Assembly (NCBI RefSeq): GCF_003315515.1
Contig: NZ_QNRY01000001.1
Span: 1 to 64,000, forward strand
DNA: 64,000 nucleotides
Source: Brenneria salicis ATCC 15712 = DSM 30166
Lineage (GTDB): Bacteria > Pseudomonadota > Gammaproteobacteria > Enterobacterales > Enterobacteriaceae
Direction of reading: 5' to 3'
This document shows positions 49,864 through 61,015 of this stretch, one piece after another (position 1 is the first letter of the stretch; every line of letters starts with the position of its first letter). The notes under the pieces are model-generated. The model worked only from the letters and a program-made list of their open reading frames with translations. It ran no database searches and was not told the origin of the DNA. The position numbers and the translations under genes were made by a program.

Positions 49864-50483
49864 GCTGACAAGCCGCTAAAAACCCAGCCGTAAACACCCA
49901 AAAAGAACACAACAAAAAATTGCTTCAGCACAGGCTTAGCATACGCCAATCAAATCAATCAGCGAATCAACAGTAAGCCTAAGAAAGATCATAAATATGA
50001 CAAATATCCTACCCCAGGACGGGTAGCTGCATATTACGCCTGTAATCCCGCACAATAAATAGGTTTTTACGTGATGCAAATTGGGTTTTTGGTTTCAAAT
50101 CAACTTCCTTACCAAAAAGTACATTAGGCGATAATTGATCTGACGCAATTTAAGCGTATTTCAAAGAATATATCCAGAGATAGATTTTGATTCGCCTCAA
50201 TTTAGTTTGTGTTTGTTAATTATGGGTTTTTATAAATTTCATGTTTGTCTTTATTGTTAAAAATGTGTTGATATTTGGGTGAGGTAAAAATTAATTTGGT
50301 AATATATTTTTTACTTTTCTGGTGATTATTTATTCCTGAAATGACATACTTAACTATTTTGAGTTTTTATCTTTTTCTTTTAGCAGTGATTATATTCACG
50401 TATTTATTTTGTTGCTGCATTGTTATTTTTAATTAACAATTATGATTCAGAGAGAAACATATTAAACTGAACGTTTATTGCGC
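49864..50483 (-). promoter_or_regulatory. Long AT-rich control region upstream of cydA with FNR- and ArcA-like motifs
   Basis: No gene lies in these 620 bases. TTGAT-TCGC-CTCAA at 50187-50200 matches the FNR box TTGAT-N4-ATCAA at nine of ten positions. TGTTAATTA-type ArcA words occur at 50214-50222 and as an inverted pair, TGTTA...TAACA, at 50421-50438. In E. coli, cydAB is controlled by ArcA and FNR from several upstream promoters. The match is by motif only, and in AT-rich DNA such words can arise by chance. Confidence 0.4.
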
Positions 50484-50505
50484 AAAAAGGCCACGCGAGG
50501 TGGCC
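50484..50505 (-). terminator. Terminator of the sdh-suc operon
   Basis: GGCCACCTCGCGTGGCC followed by five T on the minus strand lies about 54 bases past the sucD stop. In E. coli and Salmonella the 3' end of this transcript is processed into the small RNA SdhX. The piece between the stop and this hairpin is where such an RNA would sit, but I cannot verify it. Confidence 0.8.
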
Positions 50506-50559
50506 AAACATGTCGAATGTTAACAATGTATTACGGTATTGATCCGATTAATTAGCGGT

Positions 50560-51432
50560 TCAACGAGAAAACGCCGTTTTAACCGCTTCACCAATATCCG
50601 CCAGGCTGCGTACCGTTTTAACCCCCGCGGCTTCCAGCGCCGCAAATTTATCATCGGCAGTCCCTTTCCCTCCGGCGATAATCGCCCCCGCGTGGCCCAT
50701 ACGCTTACCTTTCGGCGCCGTCACGCCAGCAATGTAGCCGACAACCGGCTTGGTGATATGATCTTTAATGTATGCCGCGGCTTCTTCTTCCGCCGTACCG
50801 CCGATCTCGCCAATCATCACGATGGCTTCCGTTTGCGGGTCCTGCTCAAATAGTTGCAGGATATCAATAAAGTTGGAGCCGGGGATGGAATCGCCGCCAA
50901 TACCGACACAGCTTGACTGTCCCAGACCGGCGTCCGTCGTCTGTTTCACCGCCTCATAAGTCAACGTGCCGGAACGGGAGACGATACCCACTTTGCCTGG
51001 CAAGTGAATGTGGCCCGGCATGATACCGATCTTACATTCGCCCGGCGTAATCACGCCCGGACAATTCGGGCCAATCATCCGAACGCCGCTTTGTTCCAGT
51101 TTGACCTTCACCGTCAGCATGTCCAGCATCGGGATGCCTTCCGTGATACAAATGATAAGCTCAATGCCCGCATCAATCGCTTCCAGAATCGAATCTTTGC
51201 AAAATGGCGCGGGAACATAAATGACAGAGACGGTCGCGCCGGTGGCTTCAATCGCTTCACGCATAGTATTGAAAACCGGCAGGCCCAGATGTTCAGTACC
51301 GCCTTTGCCCGGCGTGACGCCGCCCACCATCTGCGTACCGTAAGCAAGCGCTTGCTCAGAGTGGAACGTCCCCTGACTGCCGGTAAAGCCCTGGCAGACA
51401 ACTTTGGTATTTTTATCGATCAGAATGGACAT
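50560..51432 (-). CDS. sucD: Succinyl-CoA synthetase alpha subunit
   Basis: SucD binds CoA and carries the phosphorylated histidine. The 290-residue protein has the CoA-binding [19 protein letters not shown] at the N-terminus, the [11 protein letters not shown] block, and [17 protein letters not shown] with the active His near residue 247. Its ATG shares one base with the sucC stop. Confidence 0.98.
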   Translation of the reverse strand: MSILIDKNTKVVCQGFTGSQGTFHSEQALAYGTQMVGGVTPGKGGTEHLGLPVFNTMREAIEATGATVSVIYVPAPFCKDSILEAIDAGIELIICITEGIPMLDMLTVKVKLEQSGVRMIGPNCPGVITPGECKIGIMPGHIHLPGKVGIVSRSGTLTYEAVKQTTDAGLGQSSCVGIGGDSIPGSNFIDILQLFEQDPQTEAIVMIGEIGGTAEEEAAAYIKDHITKPVVGYIAGVTAPKGKRMGHAGAIIAGGKGTADDKFAALEAAGVKTVRSLADIGEAVKTAFSR

Positions 51433-52598
51433 TATTTACCCCCTACTGCCGCCACTACCTGCTGAGCCGCGTCCGTCAGGCTGGTCGCCGCAATGATATT
51501 CAGGCCGCTCTCGGCTAATTTCCGGGCACCCAGTTCAGCATTGTTCCCTTCCAGACGAACAACAACCGGTACGTTAACGCCCACTTCGGCTACCGCGCCG
51601 ATGATGCCGTCAGCAATCAAATCGCAACGCACAATCCCGCCAAAAATATTAACCAGCACAGCCTGCACGTTGTCATCGGACAGAATGATCTTGAACGCTT
51701 CCGTCACGCGCTCTTTAGTCGCGCCGCCGCCCACATCCAGAAAGTTGGCTGGTTCACCGCCGTGCAGCTTAACGATGTCCATCGTTCCCATCGCCAGCCC
51801 AGCGCCGTTGACCATACAACCAATGTTGCCGTCCAGCGCCACATAGTTCAGTTCCCACTGGGTAGCCTGCGCTTCACGGGCATCTTCCTGGCTGGGATCG
51901 CGCATTTCACGCAGTTCGGGCTGACGAAACAGCGCATTGCCGTCCACGCCCAGTTTGCCATCCAGACAAATCAGATCGCCCGCTTTGGTGATCACCAGCG
52001 GATTGATTTCCACCAGCGCCAAATCACGTTCCAGAAACATCGTCGCCAGCCCCATGAAGATTTTGGTGAACTGGGCAACTTGTTTGCCGCTTAACCCCAG
52101 TTTAAAGGCTAACTCGCGGCCCTGATAAGGTTGTGGTCCCGTCAACGGATCCAGCGCCGCTTTATGAATCCGTTCCGGCGTTTCTTCCGCGACTTTTTCA
52201 ATCTCGATGCCGCCTTCGGTCGATGCCATGAACACCACGCGACGCGAGCCGCGATCGACTACCGCGCCCATATAGAGTTCTTTATCAATGTCGGTGGCCG
52301 CTTCAACCAGAATCTGATGAACCGGCTGTCCGTTTGCGTCGGTCTGATAAGTCACCAGATTTTTACCCAGCCAGTTTTCGGCAAACGCACGAATATCTTC
52401 TTTATTGCCGACGACTTTAACGCCGCCCGCTTTACCACGGCCCCCCGCGTGAACCTGACATTTGACCACCCACGGGCCAGCGCCGATCTTTGATGCGGCT
52501 TCTTCCGCTTCACGCGGTGTGGCGCAGGCATAGCCGATCGGAGCCGGTAAGCCATATCGAGCAAAAAGCTGTTTTACCTGATATTCATGTAAATTCAT
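51432..52598 (-). CDS. sucC: Succinyl-CoA synthetase beta subunit (ADP-forming)
   Basis: SucC has an ATP-grasp fold and binds nucleotide and succinate. The 388-residue protein starts [20 protein letters not shown]. It has [16 protein letters not shown] for nucleotide binding, [11 protein letters not shown] near residue 197 and [16 protein letters not shown] near residue 322. It follows sucB after 252 bases that contain no gene; a separate promoter or RNA processing there is possible. Confidence 0.98.
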   Translation of the reverse strand: MNLHEYQVKQLFARYGLPAPIGYACATPREAEEAASKIGAGPWVVKCQVHAGGRGKAGGVKVVGNKEDIRAFAENWLGKNLVTYQTDANGQPVHQILVEAATDIDKELYMGAVVDRGSRRVVFMASTEGGIEIEKVAEETPERIHKAALDPLTGPQPYQGRELAFKLGLSGKQVAQFTKIFMGLATMFLERDLALVEINPLVITKAGDLICLDGKLGVDGNALFRQPELREMRDPSQEDAREAQATQWELNYVALDGNIGCMVNGAGLAMGTMDIVKLHGGEPANFLDVGGGATKERVTEAFKIILSDDNVQAVLVNIFGGIVRCDLIADGIIGAVAEVGVNVPVVVRLEGNNAELGARKLAESGLNIIAATSLTDAAQQVVAAVGGK

Positions 52599-52850
52599 GA
52601 TGTTCTATCCATTTAGATTTAAAGATACGTCGCCGGACTTATGCTTTATCAGTCAAGATCCATTGACGGAGCGAACCCCGATGAGGATAACATTCGCCAT
52701 GCCTCACACTGTTAAGCCCAGATCATATTGATTTGACGGACATTTGTCTTCGGACTCTCTGATATTTTTGGATAAAGCCGCTGACAAAAACGGCCTGCAT
52801 AGCACATATGTCAAGGCGGTAAACGGTTACTGACTTACCGCACGCTTTAC

Positions 52851-54065
52851 TTAGACATCCAGCAACAGACGTGTAGGATCTTCTAACATTTCTTTCACTG
52901 TCACCAGGAAGCCAACAGACTCACGGCCATCGACCAGGCGATGATCGTAGGACAGAGCCAGATACATCATCGGCAGGATAACCACCTGACCGTCCACCGC
53001 CATCGGGCGATCTTTAATCGCATGCATACCAAGAATCGCACTTTGCGGCGGGTTGATGATCGGCGTAGACATTAGAGAACCGAATACGCCGCCGTTGGTG
53101 ATGGTGAAGTTACCGCCGGTCAGTTCCTCAACCGTCAATTTTCCATCACGCCCTTTTATCGCCAACTCTTTGATTCTTTTCTCAATATCAGCCATACCCA
53201 GGGCATCGACATCACGTAGAACCGGAGTAACTAGGCCCCGCGGCGTTGATACGGCGATGCTGATATCAAAATAGTTGTGGTAAACCACGTCTTCGCCGTC
53301 AATGGAAGCGTTAACTTCTGGATAACGCTTCAGGGCTTCAAGCACGGCTTTAATGTAGAAAGACATGAAGCCCAGACGCACGTCGTGACGCTTCTCGAAA
53401 GCATCGCCATACTGTTTGCGCAAATCCATGATCGGCTTCATGTTGACTTCATTGAACGTCGTCAACATCGCCGTGTTGTTCTTCGCCTCCAGCAAACGTT
53501 CGGCAACGCGTTTACGCAGACGCGTCATCGGCACACGTTTTTCGCTGCGGCCGCCAAGCGCTGGCGCGTCAGGCTTCTCTTCTTTAGAAGCCGCTTTCTT
53601 CTGCTGCTGCTCGACCAGATGTTTTTCAACATCTTCGCGGGTAATACGTCCGCCGACGCCGCTGCCTTTAATCGTTGCCGCGTCGAGATCATGCTCCGCA
53701 ATCAGACGGCGGATCGCCGGACTGAGCGCATCATTGTGCTCTTCCTGTAACGCCGCGGTATGACGCTGCGCCGGGGTGGATTCCTTGACCTGTGCTTTCT
53801 CACTGGTTTCTTTGCCGGAACTGTCGCCGGCGCGAAGGCGGCCCAGCACCTGACGGGAGGTTACCGTGGCGCCTTCATCTTCCAGTATGGCATCCAGAAT
53901 ACCGGCTTCAGAAGCAGGCACTTCCAGAACAACTTTATCCGTCTCAATTTCAACCAGCACTTCGTCACGCTGGACGCTATCGCCTGGTTTTTTGTGCCAG
54001 GTAGCGACAGTGGCGTCGGCTATCGATTCAGGTAAGTCAGGGACGAGAATATCTACGCTACTCAT
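52851..54065 (-). CDS. sucB: Dihydrolipoyl succinyltransferase (E2 of 2-oxoglutarate dehydrogenase)
   Basis: SucB forms the 24-subunit core of the complex. The 404-residue protein has one lipoyl domain (lipoylated Lys in [14 protein letters not shown] near residue 44) and a flexible linker. A peripheral-subunit-binding domain ([20 protein letters not shown]) near residue 115 and a catalytic domain with [16 protein letters not shown] near its end follow. It starts 15 bases after sucA. Confidence 0.98.
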   Translation of the reverse strand: MSSVDILVPDLPESIADATVATWHKKPGDSVQRDEVLVEIETDKVVLEVPASEAGILDAILEDEGATVTSRQVLGRLRAGDSSGKETSEKAQVKESTPAQRHTAALQEEHNDALSPAIRRLIAEHDLDAATIKGSGVGGRITREDVEKHLVEQQQKKAASKEEKPDAPALGGRSEKRVPMTRLRKRVAERLLEAKNNTAMLTTFNEVNMKPIMDLRKQYGDAFEKRHDVRLGFMSFYIKAVLEALKRYPEVNASIDGEDVVYHNYFDISIAVSTPRGLVTPVLRDVDALGMADIEKRIKELAIKGRDGKLTVEELTGGNFTITNGGVFGSLMSTPIINPPQSAILGMHAIKDRPMAVDGQVVILPMMYLALSYDHRLVDGRESVGFLVTVKEMLEDPTRLLLDV

Positions 54066-54080
54066 TATCTATCCTTTTAT

Positions 54081-56888
54081 TTAATCAACGTTCAGCGCGT
54101 CATTAACCAGAGCTTGTTGTTGTTTCTGGTGTACGGACAAATAGCCGACAGCAGGCGAAGCCGATGCAGGGCGTCCGGCATAACGTAAAGAAGCCCCGAA
54201 TGGAACCACTTCGCGGAAATGATGCTGACTGCAATACCAGGCCCCTTGATTGAGCGGCTCTTCCTGACACCACACAAAATCATGCACATGAGAGAATGGC
54301 TCAAGCGCCGTCAGAACGGCCTGGTGCGGGAACGGATAAAGCTGTTCAATACGCACAATGGCCACATTTTTTTGTTCGTTCTTATGGCGCCTTTCCACCA
54401 GATCATAATAAACTTTACCGGAACAAAGAACGACGCGTTTGATTGCCTTGGGGTCCAAGTCATCAACTTCGCCAATCGCTGGCTGGAACTGACCGTTCGC
54501 CAACTCATCCAGAGACGAAATTGCCAGCGGATGACGCAGCAGTGATTTTGGCGACATGACAATCAACGGGCGGCGCATACCGCGCAGCGCCTGGCGACGC
54601 AGCATGTGATAAACCTGCGCGGGCGTTGACGGAACACAAACCTGCATGTTCTGTTCGGCGCACAATTGCAGATAGCGCTCCAGTCTGGCTGAAGAGTGTT
54701 CCGGGCCTTGCCCTTCATATCCGTGCGGCAGCAACATGACCAGACCGCACATCCGCCCCCATTTCTGTTCGCCGGAACTGATGAACTGGTCGATAACCAC
54801 CTGAGCGCCGTTGGCGAAATCGCCGAACTGCGCCTCCCAGATGGTCAGGGTGCGAGGCTCGGCCGTGGCATAGCCGTACTCGAATGCCAGCACCGCTTCT
54901 TCGGACAACACCGAGTCCCAGACATTGAACGTGCCTTGTAAATTATGCACATGATTTAATGGGGTATAGCTGGAACCGTTTTTCTGATTGTGAACCACGG
55001 CATGGCGATGAAAAAACGTTCCACGCCCGGTATCCTCGCCCGACAGACGAATAGGAATGCCGTCATCCACCAGTGTGGCATAGGCCAGATTTTCAGCGCC
55101 ACCCCAGTCAAAAGGTTTGTTGCCGAGCGCCATCTCAGCGCGATCGGCGTACACCTTGGCGACGCGAGGATGAATCTCGATGCCTTCCGGCACTTCGCTG
55201 ATGCGTTTAGCCAGTTCCTGCAAACGTTTCATCTCGACTTTATGCGGATACGGCTCATCCCATCCGTGGTTCAGATAAGGCGTCCAGGTAAAGGATTGCA
55301 TATCCATCTGACGCCATTCTTCCACCACGCACTCGCCGGCATCCAACGCATCGCGGTACAAGTTGACCATCTCGGTCGCGTCTTCCAGCGTAATGGCTTT
55401 CTCCTGCTCCAGACGATCGGCGTACACCTTACGCGGCGTCGGGTGTTTTTTGATCTTCTGATACATCATCGGCTGTGTGGCGCTTGGCTCATCCGCTTCG
55501 TTATGCCCGTGACGGCGATAACAAATCAGATCGATAAACACATCACGTTTGAAGGTATTACGGTAATCGAGCGCTACATGGGTAACAAACGCCACCGCTT
55601 CAGGATCATCGGCGTTGACGTGGAAAATCGGCGCCTGAACCATCTTGCCGATATCAGTACAGTACTCCGTCGAGCGTATATCCAGCGGGTTCGAGGTGGT
55701 AAATCCGATGCGGTTGTTGATGACGATACGGATCGTGCCGCCAACTTCGTAGCCACGCACCGCCGACATATTCAGCAGTTCCTGCACCACCCCCTGGCCG
55801 CTGATCGCCGCATCGCCGTGGATCGTGATTGGCAGAACACGCGGGCCGCTCTCACTACCCAAACGATCGAGACGCGCACGCACCGAACCGGTCACCACCG
55901 GACTGACGATCTCCAGATGCGAAGGGTTGAACGCCAGCGCCAGATGAACCAATCCGCCATCGGTTGCAATATCGGAAGAGAAGCCCTGATGATATTTCAC
56001 GTCCCCCGTACCGAGATGCTCTTTGTGCTTACCGGCGAATTCATCGAACAGATCCTGCGGTTTTTTCCCGATCACGTTAACCAGCACATTCAGACGGCCA
56101 CGGTGCGCCATCCCTAACACGGCCTCGCGGGTGCCGTTGTTGCCTGCATGCCGGATCAGTTCTTTCAGCATCGGCACCAGCGCATCGCCGCCTTCCAGCG
56201 AGAAACGTTTGGCGCCGGGATATTTGGCGCCCAGATAACGCTCCAGCCCTTCAGCGGCCGTCAACTCTTTCAGAAAACGGCGTTTTTCCGCTACCGAAAA
56301 TGACGGTTGTCCCATGACCGATTCGATACGCTGCTGGATCCAGCGTTTCTCTTCCGTGCTGGTAATGTGCATATATTCAGCGCCGATGGATCCGCAATAA
56401 GTGCGTTTCAGCGCGTCGTACAAATCCGCCAACTTCATGGTGTCTTTGCCAATCGCAAAAGACCCCACGTTGAAACTTTCCTGTAGATCTTCCGGCGTCA
56501 GGTTATGGTAATCCAGATCCAGTTCCGCAACCTGTAGCTGCGGGCGCAGGGAAATCGGGTCCAGGTTGGCCTGTTGGTGACCACGGAAACGAAAAGCGTT
56601 GATCAACTGCAACACCTTGACCTGCTTGGCATCCATATCAGGATCGGTAATCGAGGAGGCAAAGCGTGACGAATCTTTCGCCAAACGACGGAAATATTCG
56701 CGCGTTTGGGAATGGAGTTGATCGGGCTTGACCCCAGTGGTGGGCAGCTGCTGGAAGATCGAGCGCCAGCTGAGATCAATAGAATCCGGATCGGTTAAAA
56801 AATCTTCATAGAGTTGTTCTATGTAGGACTGGTTTGCGCCCGCCAGATAGGAGGAATCCAGCCAGACCTTCATTGCGCCGTTCTGCAT
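54081..56888 (-). CDS. sucA: 2-oxoglutarate dehydrogenase E1 component
   Basis: SucA is the thiamine-diphosphate enzyme that decarboxylates 2-oxoglutarate. The 935-residue protein has the E1o N-terminal arm for binding E2/E3, and active-site histidines in LGMAHRGRLNVL near residue 260 and DVKYHQGFSSD near 298. TPP and Mg are bound by HGDAAISGQGVV and the following residues. The length is close to the E. coli protein (933). Confidence 0.98.
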   Translation of the reverse strand: MQNGAMKVWLDSSYLAGANQSYIEQLYEDFLTDPDSIDLSWRSIFQQLPTTGVKPDQLHSQTREYFRRLAKDSSRFASSITDPDMDAKQVKVLQLINAFRFRGHQQANLDPISLRPQLQVAELDLDYHNLTPEDLQESFNVGSFAIGKDTMKLADLYDALKRTYCGSIGAEYMHITSTEEKRWIQQRIESVMGQPSFSVAEKRRFLKELTAAEGLERYLGAKYPGAKRFSLEGGDALVPMLKELIRHAGNNGTREAVLGMAHRGRLNVLVNVIGKKPQDLFDEFAGKHKEHLGTGDVKYHQGFSSDIATDGGLVHLALAFNPSHLEIVSPVVTGSVRARLDRLGSESGPRVLPITIHGDAAISGQGVVQELLNMSAVRGYEVGGTIRIVINNRIGFTTSNPLDIRSTEYCTDIGKMVQAPIFHVNADDPEAVAFVTHVALDYRNTFKRDVFIDLICYRRHGHNEADEPSATQPMMYQKIKKHPTPRKVYADRLEQEKAITLEDATEMVNLYRDALDAGECVVEEWRQMDMQSFTWTPYLNHGWDEPYPHKVEMKRLQELAKRISEVPEGIEIHPRVAKVYADRAEMALGNKPFDWGGAENLAYATLVDDGIPIRLSGEDTGRGTFFHRHAVVHNQKNGSSYTPLNHVHNLQGTFNVWDSVLSEEAVLAFEYGYATAEPRTLTIWEAQFGDFANGAQVVIDQFISSGEQKWGRMCGLVMLLPHGYEGQGPEHSSARLERYLQLCAEQNMQVCVPSTPAQVYHMLRRQALRGMRRPLIVMSPKSLLRHPLAISSLDELANGQFQPAIGEVDDLDPKAIKRVVLCSGKVYYDLVERRHKNEQKNVAIVRIEQLYPFPHQAVLTALEPFSHVHDFVWCQEEPLNQGAWYCSQHHFREVVPFGASLRYAGRPASASPAVGYLSVHQKQQQALVNDALNVD

Positions 56889-57002
56889 CGTGATCCCTTA
56901 AGCTAATAAGCTTCAGTTTTCGCTGTGGTTAACATGTCATTCGTGCCGTATAAAATCGGTTGCCGTGAACGGTTCGCTTGTCGTACTTCAGTACGCGCGT
57001 TA

Positions 57003-57077
57003 AGGGTATCCATTTACCCTTTTAAGGAACCTTTAAAAACCGGTTCTGGCGCGTAAGCCGGTTTTTAAAGGTTTCCT
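57003..57077. repeat. Two adjacent inverted repeats between sdhB and sucA
   Basis: AAGGGTA...TACCCTT forms a small hairpin at 57003-57022. Directly beyond it, an 18-base arm (GGAACCTTTAAAAACCGG, 57027-57044) pairs with 57059-57077 with one bulged T around a 14-base loop. They lie inside the sdh-suc transcript, about 115 bases before sucA. I see no terminator T tract. They may be an RNA processing or stability element, or a short repeat element; no other copy was noticed in the window. Confidence 0.6.
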
Positions 57078-57157
57078 GCGGCCCCCCGGCAATACGGCGA
57101 CCAGGGAGCCAATCTGTTTACTTCGTTACTTTCCGTGCTGACTAACCGCCGCCATGC

Positions 57158-57874
57158 CTATGCGCTGCGTTGCAGCAACATCGACTTGATATGACCAATG
57201 GCCCGCGTCGGGTTAAGCCCTTTCGGACATACGTTGACGCAGTTCATGATGCTGTGACAGCGGAAAACACTGAACGCATCATCCAGATTGTCCAGCCTCG
57301 GCCTGGTTTCCGTATCACGGCTGTCAATCAGGAAACGGTAGGCCGCCAGCAACCCCGCAGGCCCGACAAACTTATCCGGGTTCCACCAAAACGACGGACA
57401 AGACGTTGAGCAGCAGGCACACATAATGCATTCGTATAATCCATCGAGTTTTGCACGCTGCTCCGGTGACTGAAGATGCTCGCGAGCCGGTGGATTCTTC
57501 CCATTATTCAACAGGTAAGGTTTTATTTTCTCATATTGGGCATAGAACTGTCCCATGTCCACTACCAAATCACGCACCACTGGCAATCCAGGCAATGGAC
57601 GAACCACAATTTTTTGATTGCCGCGTCGTAGCGCTGATATCGGGGTGATACAGGCCAGGCCATTTTTGCCGTTCATGTTGACGCCGTCAGAACCGCATAC
57701 ACCTTCACGGCAGGAACGGCGGAACGACAATGTCGGATCCTGTTCCTTAAGCAGCATCAGCGCATCCAGCAACATCATGTCGCGCCCTTCTTCCGCCTCC
57801 AGCGAGTAATCCTGCATGTGCGGCGCGTCATCAACATCCGGGTTATAGCGATAAATGGAGAATTCTAGTTTCAT
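57158..57874 (-). CDS. sdhB: Succinate dehydrogenase iron-sulfur subunit
   Basis: SdhB passes electrons from SdhA flavin to quinone through three clusters. The 238-residue protein shows the [2Fe-2S] ligands in SCREGVCGSDGVNMNG, the [4Fe-4S] set in CIMCACCSTSCPSF and the [3Fe-4S] set in CHSIMNCVNVCPKGLNP. It starts 16 bases after sdhA. Confidence 0.98.
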   Translation of the reverse strand: MKLEFSIYRYNPDVDDAPHMQDYSLEAEEGRDMMLLDALMLLKEQDPTLSFRRSCREGVCGSDGVNMNGKNGLACITPISALRRGNQKIVVRPLPGLPVVRDLVVDMGQFYAQYEKIKPYLLNNGKNPPAREHLQSPEQRAKLDGLYECIMCACCSTSCPSFWWNPDKFVGPAGLLAAYRFLIDSRDTETRPRLDNLDDAFSVFRCHSIMNCVNVCPKGLNPTRAIGHIKSMLLQRSA

Positions 57875-57890
57875 CGTCTGATCTCCGCTA

Positions 57891-59657
57891 TTAATAAGTA
57901 CGTACTTTCGGCGGGAAAGCCGGACGTAATGTCGGCTGCATGTTCACCTCACGGCGCGTCATGCTATCGGTGTGCGGCAGATACAACGAATGACATAACC
58001 AGTTCTCATCATCACGTTCAGGATAGTCGAAACGACTGTGCGCGCCACGGCTTTCAGTCCTGAAATTGGCGGAAACAGCGGTTGCATAAGCTGTTTCCAT
58101 CAGATTATCCAATTCCAGGCATTCAATACGCTGCGTATTGAATTCGGTCGACGTGTCATCCAGACGCGCGTTTTTCAACCGCTCGCGGATGACCTTTAAC
58201 TCTTCCAATCCTTTCGCCATCGCATCTCCTTCCCGGAACACCGAGAAGTTGTGTTGCATACAGGATTGCAGCGCTTTGCGAATTTCAACCGGATCTTCAC
58301 CAGATCGGGTGTTGTTCCAGCGATTAAGACGCTCAAGCGACGCCTCAATATCCGATTCGCTCGCATCACGGCTTACGCCCTGATCTTGCAGCGATTCTTG
58401 CAGGTGCATCCCCGCCGCACGGCCAAAAACCACCAGATCAAGCAGCGAATTCCCCCCCAGACGATTGGCGCCATGAACAGAAACACAGGCGATTTCACCT
58501 ACGGCAAATAAACCGGGGATCACCACATCTTCGCCTTGCTCATTGCGCGTCAACGCCTGACCACTGACTTTGGTCGGAATACCGCCCATCATATAGTGGC
58601 AGGTGGGAATAACCGGGATCGGCTCTTTAATCGGATCGACGTGAGCGAAGGTGCGGGATAATTCGAGAATGCCCGGCAGACGGGATTCCAGCACCTCTTT
58701 ACCCAGATGGTCCAGCTTCAGCTTGGCGTGAGGCCCCCACGGACCTTCGCAACCGCGCCCTTCACGAATTTCGATCATGATGGAGCGGGCAACCACATCG
58801 CGCCCGGCCAAATCTTTGGCGTTCGGCGCATAGCGCTCCATAAAGCGTTCACCGTGCTTATTGAGCAGGTAGCCCCCTTCGCCGCGACACCCCTCGGTCA
58901 CCAATACGCCAGCGCCCGCGATACCTGTCGGGTGGAACTGCCACATTTCCATATCCTGCACCGGCACGCCGGCGCGCAATGCCATGCCGACGCCATCGCC
59001 GGTATTAATGTGCGCATTGGTCGTGGACTGGTAAATACGCCCCGCCCCGCCCGTCGCCAGCACGGTGGCGCGGGCCTTGAAGTAGACCACTTCACCGGTT
59101 TCGATACAGATAGCGGTACAACCCACCACTGCGCCATCCTGATTTTTCACCAGATCCAACGCATACCATTCGGAAAAAATGGTGGTGTGGTTTTTCAGGT
59201 TTTGCTGGTACAGGGTATGCAATAACGCATGACCGGTACGGTCAGCCGCCGCCGCCGTGCGCGCTGCCTGCTCACCGCCAAAATTTTTCGACTGACCGCC
59301 GAACGGACGCTGGTAAATACGGCCATCTTCAAGACGCGAGAACGGCAGACCCATGTGATCCAGTTCCAGAATGGCTTCCGGGCCGTTTTTACACATATAT
59401 TCAATCGCATCCTGATCGCCGATGTAATCAGATCCTTTTACGGTGTCATACATGTGCCATTCCCAGTTGTCTTCATGGGTATTGCCCAAGGCTACAGTGA
59501 TGCCGCCCTGCGCGGACACGGTATGCGAACGGGTTGGGAAAACTTTGGATAACAGGGCGCAGGACAGGCCCATTTGGGAAATTTGCAGCGCGGCGCGCAT
59601 ACCTGCGCCACCGGCGCCGACGACTACGCCATCAAACTCTCTGACTGGCAAATTCAT
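57891..59657 (-). CDS. sdhA: Succinate dehydrogenase flavoprotein subunit
   Basis: SdhA oxidises succinate with covalent FAD. The 588-residue protein has [11 protein letters not shown] for [13 protein letters not shown] with the flavinylated His near residue 45, and the catalytic-site block [21 protein letters not shown]. An upstream in-frame start would add MGGV. The ATG at 59657 (MNLPVREFD) shares one base with the sdhD stop and matches the family length. Confidence 0.98.
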   Translation of the reverse strand: MNLPVREFDGVVVGAGGAGMRAALQISQMGLSCALLSKVFPTRSHTVSAQGGITVALGNTHEDNWEWHMYDTVKGSDYIGDQDAIEYMCKNGPEAILELDHMGLPFSRLEDGRIYQRPFGGQSKNFGGEQAARTAAAADRTGHALLHTLYQQNLKNHTTIFSEWYALDLVKNQDGAVVGCTAICIETGEVVYFKARATVLATGGAGRIYQSTTNAHINTGDGVGMALRAGVPVQDMEMWQFHPTGIAGAGVLVTEGCRGEGGYLLNKHGERFMERYAPNAKDLAGRDVVARSIMIEIREGRGCEGPWGPHAKLKLDHLGKEVLESRLPGILELSRTFAHVDPIKEPIPVIPTCHYMMGGIPTKVSGQALTRNEQGEDVVIPGLFAVGEIACVSVHGANRLGGNSLLDLVVFGRAAGMHLQESLQDQGVSRDASESDIEASLERLNRWNNTRSGEDPVEIRKALQSCMQHNFSVFREGDAMAKGLEELKVIRERLKNARLDDTSTEFNTQRIECLELDNLMETAYATAVSANFRTESRGAHSRFDYPERDDENWLCHSLYLPHTDSMTRREVNMQPTLRPAFPPKVRTY

Positions 59658-60004
59658 TACGCCCCCCACACCACGATAGTTCCATAAATGACGTACACCA
59701 GCAGCGTGACCACGATCGCCAGTTGTAAAGTCAGGCGCAGGGCAAGCGGTTTAATGTAGTCGGTCAGCACTTGCCACATCCCTATCCATGCATGCACCAG
59801 GATGGAAATTAACGCCAGCAGAGTGAATACTTTGGTGAGAGCCATAGCGAAAAATCCACGCCAGACTTCATAAGTGAGTTCGTCGGCAGCGACAACAAAA
59901 CCAACGATATAGAGCACATACAGCACAATGACGATGGCGGAAGCGCGAATCAGCAACCAATCGTGTACGCCATTACGTCCTAACGCAGAAGCATTGCTTA
60001 CCAT
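59657..60004 (-). CDS. sdhD: Succinate dehydrogenase membrane anchor subunit SdhD
   Basis: SdhD helps bind haem b and ubiquinone. The 115-residue protein has three membrane helices, the haem-ligand His in [20 protein letters not shown] near residue 71, and the nearby quinone-site Asp-Tyr. It overlaps the sdhC stop by seven bases. Confidence 0.96.
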   Translation of the reverse strand: MVSNASALGRNGVHDWLLIRASAIVIVLYVLYIVGFVVAADELTYEVWRGFFAMALTKVFTLLALISILVHAWIGMWQVLTDYIKPLALRLTLQLAIVVTLLVYVIYGTIVVWGA

Positions 60005-60387
60005 ACGAGGACTCCAGCCAGAAAGGAAAGCACGACAGTAATAATAAAAGTGATTGTTGCAGAAAGCTTACCCGCGGCGAGATCTTCTTCTATATAGCCG
60101 AAATCCATCATCAGGTGACGAACACCACCCACGATATGAAAGGCCAGCGCCGTGAGGATGCCCCAAACGATAAATTTAACCATGAAGCTATCCATTATTG
60201 CCGCAGCCTGTAGGAAGCCCGTTTCGGAAGAAAGGGACACGCCTAACAGCCACAACAAAATACCGACAGCGACAAAGGTAATCACGCCGGAGACGCGGTG
60301 AAGAATAGATGCTATCGCAGTAACGGGAAACTGGATTGTCTGTAAATCCAGGTTGACAGGTCTTTGTTTTTTCACAGATTTGCCCAC
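59998..60387 (-). CDS. sdhC: Succinate dehydrogenase cytochrome b556 subunit SdhC
   Basis: SdhC is the first gene of the sdhCDAB-sucABCD transcript. The 129-residue protein has [20 protein letters not shown] at the N-terminus, the quinone-site [10 protein letters not shown], and the haem-ligand His in [19 protein letters not shown] near residue 84. It is divergent from gltA. Confidence 0.97.
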   Translation of the reverse strand: MGKSVKKQRPVNLDLQTIQFPVTAIASILHRVSGVITFVAVGILLWLLGVSLSSETGFLQAAAIMDSFMVKFIVWGILTALAFHIVGGVRHLMMDFGYIEEDLAAGKLSATITFIITVVLSFLAGVLVW

Positions 60388-61015
60388 ACAGCTTTATTAT
60401 AGTTTCTTCCTCTGGACCTGGGTAAGGTCAGACAGCATGAAATCGAAAACCATAAAACCGGCTTTATTTTACGCGCTCAAACATCGACATTCCGGTGTCT
60501 AAACGGCGCATGATCCCTTCATACTGGGTACACCTGGCAGGGTATTCCAGAGACCTGCACAAAGTATAGGGCCTTCACATTCTTATTACAATTGACACAC
60601 AAAATGTTCGGTAACATTTCCCTGGAACAGTGAGTCAGGTCACGAATTTCACAATTTACATAAAATTAATTATCTTGTTTGACAAAAATTAAACATTTAA
60701 ATTACAACTAATGCGCTAAATTTCTTATGATGAGTTAATGCATTGCGGTTACGCTTCCCCACTGGCATAACTTATGTAACAGTGGTGAGAATCCACGCAG
60801 AAGTTATAGGTAATGACTACAATCTAATTCTTAGAACGGTTAATTACCTGAAGAACGATGCTTGCTCCTGATGTGGCTATCCGCCCTACTCTGTGTCCTA
60901 TATTGATGAGCATGTCATACAGAGTTTCACCGGTTTGTTGCCAGCCCGGTGTACAGGCATGACGGTATTTCTTCGGTGAAAAAATTTTAAAATTAAAGCG
61001 CTAAGGAGAATGTAA
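60388..61015. promoter_or_regulatory. Divergent sdhC/gltA control region
   Basis: This 628-base gap has no gene. AGTGA-N6-TCACG at 60629-60644 is a candidate CRP site (8 of 10 core bases). Just beyond it, an AT-rich stretch from 60650 to 60720 holds TTAAAC/ATTTAAAT words of the ArcA type. In E. coli this intergenic region is controlled by ArcA and CRP. AAGGAG precedes the gltA ATG. The sites are motif matches only. Confidence 0.4.

Noticed and set aside
50506-50559. Definite SdhX small RNA at the 3' end of sucD
   Set aside because: The position is right, but I cannot verify its sequence or processing from the window alone, so it is only mentioned with the terminator.
54990-56117. A 375-codon open frame opposite sucA
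   Set aside because: It lies wholly within highly conserved sucA, has His/Arg-rich antisense composition and no ribosome site.
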